Source: Nocardia sp. CY41 (GTDB taxonomy: Bacteria; Actinomycetota; Actinomycetes; Mycobacteriales; Mycobacteriaceae). Taken from it: 38,058 bases of DNA. The notes under the pieces were generated by a model that was not told where the DNA came from, did not search any database, and worked only from the letters and a program-made list of their open reading frames with translations. Numbering within the stretch: position 1 is the first letter of the stretch; every line of letters starts with the position of its first letter. Both the position numbers and the translations under genes were made by a program. The stretch spans positions 1 through 38,058 of the forward strand of contig NZ_VUOS01000040.1 of the NCBI RefSeq assembly GCF_009829325.1, read 5' to 3'. Below are positions 26,829-33,503 of this stretch, in pieces.

Positions 26829-27008
26829 CACAGATCGTCAGTCCCTCATCCTGACGATCTGCACCCAATAAGCAACGGCCGGTGGCACCGGCAGGCCACC
26901 GGCCGTTGTGGGGGAACGACACCCTGTGCGGTAGCGCGATTGGTCTACGTCTACCACTCCCACCACTTTCTCTCCGCAACCCATTCCCGCCCTTGGGAAT
27001 GGGTTTTT
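26829..27008 (+). ncRNA. Candidate small RNA with three hairpins
   Basis: About 180 nt between a sigma70-like promoter and a canonical intrinsic terminator, with no convincing reading frame. Hairpin 1: CAGATCGTCAG/CTGACGATCTG (26831-26841, 26851-26861), 11 bp with loop TCCCTCATC. Hairpin 2: AACGGCCGGTGG/CCACCGGCCGTT (26874-26885, 26896-26907), 12 bp. Hairpin 3 is the terminator at 26979-27008. A pyrimidine-rich single-stranded stretch lies at 26950-26978. It sits in the 541-bp gap between eccA and the next ESX gene and points toward that gene's 3' end. I do not recognise the family; it is not obviously 6C or Ms1. Confidence 0.5.
26979..27008 (+). terminator. Intrinsic terminator with T-tract
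   Basis: ACCCATTCCC (26979-26988) pairs with GGGAATGGGT (26995-27004) and is followed directly by a run of T to 27008. The core TTCCC-N6-GGGAA has the same 16-bp geometry as the ESX inverted repeats. It could be doubly used, but the T-tract and long stem favour termination. Confidence 0.75.
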
Positions 27009-27040
27009 CTGTCGGAGTTCCTTCTTCGCTCTTTCGCCGG

Positions 27041-28717
27041 TCAGTCGCGCGAAGGCGGCGCGTCCGTGCGATCGGACGCCGGTGCCGTCACCCGCGGCGG
27101 CGCGGGCATCGCGTCGGCGAGACCGGCGCTGTTCGCTTCGGCGTCCTTCTCCTTCTCCCGAACCAACCGCAGTGGCGGCCGCGTCGCCGGAGCGTGCGCC
27201 ACGGCCGGAACATCCCGGGTCCGACGGGTTTTGGTCCACGGAGTAACCGCGGGCCTGCGCGCTTTCGGCGTGGCCTTCGCCGGACGTTCGGATTTCGGGG
27301 GCGCGGGGTCCGGCCCGCCCGGCTGCGGCGCGCCTCGGCCCCAAGGGGTGGACGCCGCGCCGGGACTCTGCCGCGCAGAAGGCGGTACTCCCAGCGAATC
27401 TCCCAGGACTGGACCCGCGACTACGGGCAAGTCCTCTGCCTGCACACGGTCGGCAGGTCCAGCCACTTCGGACGGCAGGCCGGACCGGTGAGCCTCGGAG
27501 TCGACGGCCGGTCGCGCCGCAACCTCGGACGCCGCGCCGCGTGCGGCCACCGGTCCGGCATCCGCTCCAGCGTGCGCGGACAGCGCGGATGGGCGCTCGA
27601 CTCCTGCCGGTCGGTCCGCCGCATTCACGTCCACACCGTTCGGTGCGGCCCCCACTGCCGCAGTCCTTTTCGCGGACTCCCAGGCAGACTCGCGAGGTTC
27701 CGAGCCGACCGGCGAGGGAGATCGCTCGCCGGTCGGGACCAGCGTACCTGTGCCGGCGGGGGATCCGTTTCGATCGACCGGCCGTTCCGCGGCGCCGACC
27801 GCGTTCGGGGCGTCACGCAACGCGACTGGGACGCGCGCATCTTTCGGGAGTACGCCGAGACCGGTGTTCGCCGCCGATGCGTTCGGGCCGAAGCGCGACT
27901 CCGGCTGCGCACCGCGCTGGAACGGAATTTCGCGCTCCCGAACGGCGGGGCCATGCGGAGCGTTCGCGTCCGTCGCGGTGGGCTGCGCCGCGTCGTCGAA
28001 CGGTGTCGATGTCGTGAAATCTAGTGTCGAGACGTTCTCGGCGAATGTCGCCGCGTGCCGCATGATGTCGTCGGCGTGATCGTCGAGCACCTTCGCGAAG
28101 TGCTGCACCGCGTCGGGATCGATGCGCAGCGGTGCCGGTCTACCCGACGACGGGATGTCGAGCGCGTCGCGGGTCGCGTCGTAGACGATTCCCTTGACCA
28201 TGTCGTCGATGGCCTTCTCGAGCGGTTCGATCGCCTTGCCGACGACTTCGGCGACGATGTAGCCGATCAGATACTGCGCCATCTCCTCGCACAGCTTGCG
28301 CGCCGCTGCGGCGACCAGCGGCGCGGAAGGCGCCAGCGGCGGCGTGATCATCACCGAGGCATAGGCAGCGGCCAGGGCGGCGAGTTCGGCCAGCACGGCG
28401 ACCTTCACCACGGTGATCACCGTCGCCGCGGCGTCGAGGGCCTGCCCCACGATTTTGCACGCGCTATCGAGTTGCTGCATGTGTCCGGCGCTCATGCCCG
28501 CCCAGGTGGCGACCAGTTGCTGATAGGACTCACCCGAGTAGAAGGCGCCCATCTGATCGATAACGCCGGTCGCGGAGTCGTGCGTGTCCCGCACCTGGGC
28601 GGCGAAGGTGCGCACATGCCCGGCGAGGGCGCGGACGTCGTCCTCGTTGATATCCGGGTAGGGGATACCGCAGATGTTGAGAAACAGCGCGACCTCGCTG
28701 GGAATGTTTATGGCCAC
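27041..28717 (-). CDS. ESX-associated protein with CpnT-like N-terminal domain and Pro/Ala-rich tail
   Basis: A 558-residue protein. Residues 1-~190 are a helical WXG-like domain of the kind found at the N-terminus of CpnT and other large actinobacterial T7SS proteins: GIPYPDINEDDVRALAGHVR, then YSGESYQQLVATWAG, then hydrophobic helices (ITVVKVAVLAELAALAAAYA). Residues 225-558 are Pro/Ala/Gly-rich and look disordered. No toxin domain such as TNT, nuclease or ADP-ribosyltransferase is visible. The end is basic. The GTG at 28717 has GGGGAGGA six bases upstream. It follows the NlpC/P60 gene by 24 bp and is probably co-transcribed with it. I infer that it is a secreted ESX accessory or substrate. 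Confidence 0.65.
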   Translation of the reverse strand: MAINIPSEVALFLNICGIPYPDINEDDVRALAGHVRTFAAQVRDTHDSATGVIDQMGAFYSGESYQQLVATWAGMSAGHMQQLDSACKIVGQALDAAATVITVVKVAVLAELAALAAAYASVMITPPLAPSAPLVAAAARKLCEEMAQYLIGYIVAEVVGKAIEPLEKAIDDMVKGIVYDATRDALDIPSSGRPAPLRIDPDAVQHFAKVLDDHADDIMRHAATFAENVSTLDFTTSTPFDDAAQPTATDANAPHGPAVREREIPFQRGAQPESRFGPNASAANTGLGVLPKDARVPVALRDAPNAVGAAERPVDRNGSPAGTGTLVPTGERSPSPVGSEPRESAWESAKRTAAVGAAPNGVDVNAADRPAGVERPSALSAHAGADAGPVAARGAASEVAARPAVDSEAHRSGLPSEVAGPADRVQAEDLPVVAGPVLGDSLGVPPSARQSPGAASTPWGRGAPQPGGPDPAPPKSERPAKATPKARRPAVTPWTKTRRTRDVPAVAHAPATRPPLRLVREKEKDAEANSAGLADAMPAPPRVTAPASDRTDAPPSRD

Positions 28718-28741
28718 GCGATCCTCCCCATGGTCACCGCG

Positions 28742-29689
28742 TCACAGCACCCGCACGACGACGGAGTTGCTGTCCATGCGTGACCACTTCACCGTCGAAC
28801 CCGTGTAGGGCGCCTCGATGACCATGCCGTTGCCCGCGGCCAGCTGCACGTGCTCCGGGCCGTATCGACCCCAGGAGTTGCCTGGAAACACCAGGTCGCC
28901 AGGACGCACGTCGGCGGGGTGCACCCGGACCCCGCTGTAGATCTGCTCATAGGTGGTACGGGGCAGCACCACTTCGCCGTTGCTCGCCTGGGCGATCGCG
29001 TATTGCGTGAGACCCGAGCAGTCGAAGCCGCCGCCGCTCGGACCGCCCGCGCCACCCCCACCCCACACGTAGGGGGTGCCGAGCCAGTTGCTGGCAGCCA
29101 GAACCGCGTTGCCGCCCCGGGTGCCGTCCGAGCGCACGGTGCTCTTGCGGCGCAGCCGTGACGAGGAGCTGGACCTCGAGCGCGTCCGCCGCCGCCTGCG
29201 CGGCGCCGTACCGTGCCTGGCCTGCCGGGTCGCCGGCGTCGCGGGCGGCATGATCTGCGCGGCCTGCTGCCGCGCGGCGGCGACATCGGCGTCGACCTGC
29301 TTGGTGGCATTCGAGATGGTGGCCTGTGCGGCATCCAGCAGCGCGGGCCCGCTGAAGCGGGTGTCGGCCACCGAAGCGATCGCCTGGATCCGGCTCTGGA
29401 AATCCGCGATGTGGTTGTTAAGACGACCACGGCCGTTGACCGTCCCGTCACCGGACTCGCCCACGGCTTTGCCGACGATGCTGTCTTTGCCCGCATGGGA
29501 TTCCGCGATCGACATCTGCATGCCGTGCGCCTCGCCGTACCGCAATGCCACCGCCCCGGACTGGGGACGCAGATCGGCGGCGAGAGCTTGGGTCGTGGTC
29601 GCCGCCTGGCCGACGGGCTGGCCGTCGCCGTACAGCGCGAGCAGCGATCGGAGTACTCCGTCCAGGTCGTTCGTCAGTGCCGGTGCCAT
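28742..29689 (-). CDS. NlpC/P60 peptidoglycan hydrolase without signal peptide
   Basis: A 315-residue protein. The N-terminal ~150 residues are helical, without WXG or signal peptide. Residues 160-185 are a very basic Arg/Ser linker. Residues ~190-315 are an NlpC/P60 cysteine peptidase domain: Cys224 in FDCSGLTQYA, His280 in GPEHVQLA, and Glu292 as the likely third residue. The layout W-L-G-T-P-Y-V-W-G-G before Cys224 is typical of gamma-D-Glu/DAP endopeptidases. With no Sec signal, export through the neighbouring ESX system is likely. M. tuberculosis ESX-2 has an NlpC/P60-like gene (Rv3896c) beside eccB2. It may open the wall locally for the apparatus. Confidence 0.82.
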   Translation of the reverse strand: MAPALTNDLDGVLRSLLALYGDGQPVGQAATTTQALAADLRPQSGAVALRYGEAHGMQMSIAESHAGKDSIVGKAVGESGDGTVNGRGRLNNHIADFQSRIQAIASVADTRFSGPALLDAAQATISNATKQVDADVAAARQQAAQIMPPATPATRQARHGTAPRRRRRTRSRSSSSSRLRRKSTVRSDGTRGGNAVLAASNWLGTPYVWGGGGAGGPSGGGFDCSGLTQYAIAQASNGEVVLPRTTYEQIYSGVRVHPADVRPGDLVFPGNSWGRYGPEHVQLAAGNGMVIEAPYTGSTVKWSRMDSNSVVVRVL

Positions 29690-29769
29690 TCGACCGACTC
29701 GCCATCGCTCATCACCGACCGCCTCTCACACTCTCCAGCTATTGTGTCGCCCGAACCGAATCGGTCGTA

Positions 29770-29785
29770 TTCCCATTCGTGGGTG
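29770..29785. promoter_or_regulatory. ESX-locus inverted repeat before the NlpC/P60 gene
   Basis: TTCCCATTCGTGGGTG has a full left arm and four of six bases of the right arm. It is 80 bp before the NlpC/P60 start, in the divergent promoter region. Confidence 0.5.
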
Positions 29786-29806
29786 GGTAATCGAACTATG
29801 CGCCAC

Positions 29807-29822
29807 TTCCCATAATCGGGAA
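29807..29822. promoter_or_regulatory. ESX-locus inverted repeat before the divergent gene
   Basis: TTCCCATAATCGGGAA has perfect 5-bp outer arms. It is followed by GCCGAGACAATGG, similar in spacing to GGATCGACAATAGG after the site before the 33357 gene, so a -10-like ACAAT may follow the operator in both. Confidence 0.62.
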
Positions 29823-29865
29823 GCCGAGACAATGGGTGTGACTTCTGGAAGGCGGTGGCGACGGT

Positions 29866-30975
29866 ATGGCCCCAACGGCAGCGGAGACCAAAGCCAAAAA
29901 AGCATCGGCGCTGGCGTCTACCCCTCTGGCCAGTGTGGCCTCCGAGGTCAAGCATTTCTGGCTGGTCGACCTGCATTGCCCGCCGGGAGCCTCGGAGGGG
30001 TTGCGCGCCTATATCGCGATGGCGGACACCGCCATTCAGACCGCCGTGGACCTGCTCGGCCGCGGCATGACCACTCCCCCGCCGAAAGTCTCCGACCTGC
30101 TCGAGCCCGCCATCTACAAAGCGCTCGGCAAAGGCGAGGCGGACGACGAATACCGCAAGACGATCGACAAGGTCGAGGCCAGGCAACTGCAGTTGCTGCA
30201 GATGGACGACAAGGTGGTCAAGACCTCTGTCACGGTGGCCGCCGAACAAGTGCAGGCGCTGCGGTCTATCAAGACCATCGTGGCCGACCTCAACACCAAG
30301 CTGAAGGCCGCAGGCACGGGCAAACTGAAGCCCGCGCAGGAGCTTCCGTTGCTCGAGGCTGTCGCCGCCGCCGTGGAGGCGGTGTACGACAAGGTCACCG
30401 CGATCGCCGACCTCAACGAGGATATGGCCAACGGCAAAGGGAACGGCGACTCGAAAGGCGGCGGCCAGAACGCCGGGGGCGGCACGTCCGGTGGCAGTGG
30501 CGGCGGTGACGGTGGTCTCTCCTCGCTGCTGCCGATGCTCGCGATGCTGCCGATGGCTGCCATGCCGCTGGTCTCCCAGATACCCGAGATGTTGCAGAAC
30601 GCCGAAGAGAACAAGGCGAAGAAGGCCGAGGAAGACAAGAACAACGGCGCCCCGGGGCACCCCGGGCAGGCGCCGCCGCCCGGCAATCAGGGCCAGCCCG
30701 CGGCCGCGCCGCCGCAGGGCGATCCGAATGCGCAACCGGCCGCCGCGCAACCGGAAACCGCGCCGCCCGGCGGCATCACCGCGGCATCGGCGGCCAATAC
30801 CGCTCCGCCCGCCGAGCAGGATGGAGCTCCCGCCGCTACCACGTCGCCCGGCGTGATCCCGGCTCGGCGGACCCGGGACGGGTCCGCGACCGCCCGGACG
30901 GGCAGCGACACCGCCCAGGACGCGGAGGCCGAGGGCGAACCGACTCCGGAAGAAACTCCCGTCATCGAGGCGTAG
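29866..30975 (+). CDS. Helical ESX-associated protein, Gly/Pro-rich, with hydrophobic centre
   Basis: A 369-residue protein, the only plus-strand gene in the ESX region. Residues 1-190 are charged and helical (e.g. KTIDKVEARQLQLLQMDDKV). A Gly-rich linker (190-217) leads to a hydrophobic Met/Leu/Pro segment (218-242: LLPMLAMLPMAAMPL). A Lys/Glu helix (245-260) follows, then a Pro/Ala/Gln-rich disordered tail. There is no WXG and no signal peptide. This layout resembles EspA/EspE-like or Rv3897-type ESX accessory proteins, but I cannot name a family. The start at 29866 is the first in-frame ATG, with GGAAGG 11 bases before it. It shares a two-operator divergent promoter with the NlpC/P60 gene. 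Confidence 0.65.
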   Translation: MAPTAAETKAKKASALASTPLASVASEVKHFWLVDLHCPPGASEGLRAYIAMADTAIQTAVDLLGRGMTTPPPKVSDLLEPAIYKALGKGEADDEYRKTIDKVEARQLQLLQMDDKVVKTSVTVAAEQVQALRSIKTIVADLNTKLKAAGTGKLKPAQELPLLEAVAAAVEAVYDKVTAIADLNEDMANGKGNGDSKGGGQNAGGGTSGGSGGGDGGLSSLLPMLAMLPMAAMPLVSQIPEMLQNAEENKAKKAEEDKNNGAPGHPGQAPPPGNQGQPAAAPPQGDPNAQPAAAQPETAPPGGITAASAANTAPPAEQDGAPAATTSPGVIPARRTRDGSATARTGSDTAQDAEAEGEPTPEETPVIEA

Positions 30976-31001
30976 CTGCGTCGAGCCGCTCTTCGGTGGG
31001 C

Positions 31002-31018
31002 ACTCGACGAAGTCGAGT
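31002..31018 (+). terminator. Short hairpin after the divergent gene
   Basis: ACTCGAC (31002-31008) and GTCGAGT (31012-31018) pair around GAA, 26 bp after the stop at 30975. A 7-bp stem without T-tract is a weak candidate terminator. Confidence 0.4.
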
Positions 31019-31039
31019 CCGTCGGCGGGTTCGGCATTC

Positions 31040-31270
31040 CCTGGTTCCGGCTGCCGCGTTCGCGGCGAGCATCTCGATCACCCGGTCGGGTACCGCGGCA
31101 GCCGGGTAGCAACACGTGACGGCCCGTGCGGATCGCCCGCTCTACCCGCGCTGCCGGATCGGCGTCGGTGACCGTGCCCACGATGCGCGCTCTCGTACGC
31201 GATTGCGGCACTACCAGTAGCTGTCCGAGACCGGAATCCCGCCTTTCCGGTGAACGGCCGCCCCACTCCG
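31040..31270 (-). pseudogene. Possible decayed coding remnant (EspG-like tail?)
   Basis: In the 462-bp gap 30976-31437, the minus strand reads GQLLVVPQSRTRARIVGTV, then TDADPAARVERAIRTGRHVLLP. A change of frame gives PDRVIEMLAANAAAG. A stop precedes the first piece and there is no start codon with a ribosome site. The 'GQL.V..R.R.....V..TD....GR.LL' pattern loosely recalls EspG C-termini. The two frames suggest a degraded gene end. Very uncertain; it may be non-coding. Confidence 0.22.
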
Positions 31271-31437
31271 GTCAGTGATCCGTGGACCAGCCCGAAGCGC
31301 TGTGGGGCCCAGGGATGGCCGGAGTCTCCGGAAGGACCCTCAGCGACAGACGTACCGGCGTCCGCCTCCCGGCGCGGCGGGATCGCACCCACCACGCCGG
31401 GCCCGGATCAATGCATCGACCTACGCTCGCGGAGCTT

Positions 31438-33357
31438 TCATGACTGCTGTGGAGGCGCCACCGGCGGCGGGGTCGAAGGCGCGGCCACGACGGTGGGCGG
31501 CGGCCCGCCTGCGACCTCCGGTGCGGTGACCGAAGGAACCACTGCGGGCGGGGCAACGCGCTCGAGCTGCACGGCGGTGGACACCGGCGCCGGCGTCGAG
31601 ACGAACTGTGGATGCAGAGCGACCTGTTCGTGGGCGTAGACGGCGTCGCGCAGGGTCTGTCTGTTCGTCTCGTTCGCCAGCAGCAGCACCAATTCGTTGC
31701 AGCGCCGCTCGAAGACCATGCTGCGCAACGGGGACGCTCCGGCGTCCAGCCGCAGCTGCCCGACCTCCACCCGGCCCACGTCGACCCGCTGCCCAAGCAT
31801 CGAGGCCGCCAGCAGATCGTCGGCGTCCCGCAGTTCGTCCCACAGCTCGCGCGGCACGGGCCTTCCGGCTTGTAGCTCGGCGAGAATTCGTTCCCGGATC
31901 CGGCGCGAGGTCGCGGCTTCGACGGGCGCCGGTCCGGAGCGTCCGACCTGCCCGTGGGCGTCGACGGCCAGTTCCACGCACCGCGAGCGCACCTGCGCGT
32001 CGGGTACCGACGAGACTTGTTCTAGACCGGCGATCGACCCGGCAAGACCGAGCCGGTCGGCCGTATCCGGGGTGAACTCGCGCAGATCGACGTCATAGGA
32101 CGGAGCGACGAGCCCCTCCATCGCCGCTTCACCGAAGCGGTTGCGCAACCCCGGATCGATCGGGCCGGAGGACACAAGGGCAGACAGACTCGCGTTCGCC
32201 TTCGCACCCCAGGCCAAGCCGAATTCCGCCAGGACCCGAGCCGGATCGGTGACTCCTTCCCACGGCGATCCGGCGCCGTCGTCGGCAGTGAGCAACTCGT
32301 CCCAGTTCCACGGCGTGGAAACCTCACGCGGCAGGAACAATCCGGCGGGCAACCACCCACGTCCTTCGTTCGACGTGATGAAGACGCCCGTTCCGCCGGG
32401 ACCCCGCATCACCGAGACGGCCCAGGCCATGCCCACCGGGGAGTCCACCGCGGCGAGCACGCTGCCGAGCAGCGTCCTGGCCAGCACGAGATCGTCGTTC
32501 ACCTGGCTGCCCACCACGTACGCGGGTTCGGCCTCCTTGTCCTTCGCCGAGGCGACGGCGGCCGCGAACGGGCTCGCCACCGGCACCGGCATCGGCGGCA
32601 GGTCCGACCGGCCCGTCGCGCCGGTGGGCGGTTGCGTGGCACCTCGATCGTCCGGGGCTCCGTTGAGCGGGCCGACCCCGGCGGGCGGCATGCCCGCCGC
32701 CGACGGCGCTGTCACGCCGGTGCTCGACGGGCCACCCGGTGTCGTCGTTCCCGTCGCGTTCGGCGTCCCGGTGCCGTTGGTGCTCACCGGGTCCGTCGAC
32801 GCGGCGGTCGCGGCGGGCACGCCCGCTCCGGTCGGGGACGCCTCGCCGGGTTTGCCTTGCGAAGCGGCGAGCGGGTCGGTCTGTGTGGCGTCGGGTGCGG
32901 CCGAATCCCGACCGGCGGAACCGGGACCGGCCGTCACCGGGTCGGCATCCGGCGATGACCCCGGCGTCGATACGGACGGCGTCGTGGGGCGGTCCGTACC
33001 GAACGGATCGGTCGAGCTTCCCGGCACCGGGGACGGCTTATCGGTGAGGCCGGCCACCTGCCGGATGTGCTGGGCGAAATCGTCGTCGGATTGCTCGTAG
33101 GCGTCCGCGGACGCACGCAACGACTCCGCGGTGCGATCGTGTTCGCTGGCCAGCGCCTCGCCCGCGCGCTGCCGTGCGTCGTAGTATCGCTCCAGCGCTT
33201 CATAGACCGGGTAGGCGATCTTGCCGTAGGTGGGCAGGAAGTTCGCCAGCCAATCCGCCGGCGGTTTGGCCCATTCCCTGGTGTCGGCGGCCACCCGACT
33301 GTGTTGGTCGGCCAGCTGACGCAAAACCGCAGGGTCGATTTCCATGCTGTTCGGCAT
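31438..33357 (-). CDS. Two-part ESX protein: EspC-like N-domain plus Rv3899c-like (DUF5631/5632) C-domain
   Basis: A 639-residue protein. Residues 1-100 are an EspC/DUF2580-type helical domain (MEIDPAVLRQLADQHSRVA, RQRAGEALASEHDRTAESL) with a Y-x3-D export motif at Y87-D91. Residues 105-270 are disordered Pro/Thr/Gly. From ~275 to 600 is a folded domain shared with the neighbour at 33504: LVLARTLL.SVLAA, then SNEGRGWLPAGLFLPRE near 330, then DELRDADDLLAASML and RSMVFERRCNELVLLLA. I recall this module from M. tuberculosis Rv3899c near ESX-2; its function is unknown. ATG 33357 follows GAAAGGA, and an ESX inverted repeat is 46 bp upstream. A secreted ESX effector or accessory is likely. Confidence 0.7.
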   Translation of the reverse strand: MPNSMEIDPAVLRQLADQHSRVAADTREWAKPPADWLANFLPTYGKIAYPVYEALERYYDARQRAGEALASEHDRTAESLRASADAYEQSDDDFAQHIRQVAGLTDKPSPVPGSSTDPFGTDRPTTPSVSTPGSSPDADPVTAGPGSAGRDSAAPDATQTDPLAASQGKPGEASPTGAGVPAATAASTDPVSTNGTGTPNATGTTTPGGPSSTGVTAPSAAGMPPAGVGPLNGAPDDRGATQPPTGATGRSDLPPMPVPVASPFAAAVASAKDKEAEPAYVVGSQVNDDLVLARTLLGSVLAAVDSPVGMAWAVSVMRGPGGTGVFITSNEGRGWLPAGLFLPREVSTPWNWDELLTADDGAGSPWEGVTDPARVLAEFGLAWGAKANASLSALVSSGPIDPGLRNRFGEAAMEGLVAPSYDVDLREFTPDTADRLGLAGSIAGLEQVSSVPDAQVRSRCVELAVDAHGQVGRSGPAPVEAATSRRIRERILAELQAGRPVPRELWDELRDADDLLAASMLGQRVDVGRVEVGQLRLDAGASPLRSMVFERRCNELVLLLANETNRQTLRDAVYAHEQVALHPQFVSTPAPVSTAVQLERVAPPAVVPSVTAPEVAGGPPPTVVAAPSTPPPVAPPQQS

Positions 33358-33403
33358 GCTCGATCAGATCCTTTCCCACCACACGTCCCCCTATTGTCGA
33401 TCC

Positions 33404-33419
33404 TTCCCATTGATGGGGA
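33404..33419. promoter_or_regulatory. ESX-locus inverted repeat before the EspC/Rv3899c-like gene
   Basis: TTCCCATTGATGGGGA has one arm mismatch and shares TTCCCATTG with the eccA site. The 146-bp gap 33358-33503 shows nothing else. Confidence 0.65.
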
Positions 33420-33503
33420 GTGCGAAGTGATGACGCGTTTCGATACCTGCTCGGTGGCATTCGGCGCCGGTGTTTTCGGGTGATCGCGGTATCCAGCTAC
33501 TGA

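Noticed and set aside
26838..27344. Minus-strand frame across the sRNA region and the end of the CpnT-like gene
   Set aside because: Composition is shadow-like; most of it is an alternative frame of the real gene.
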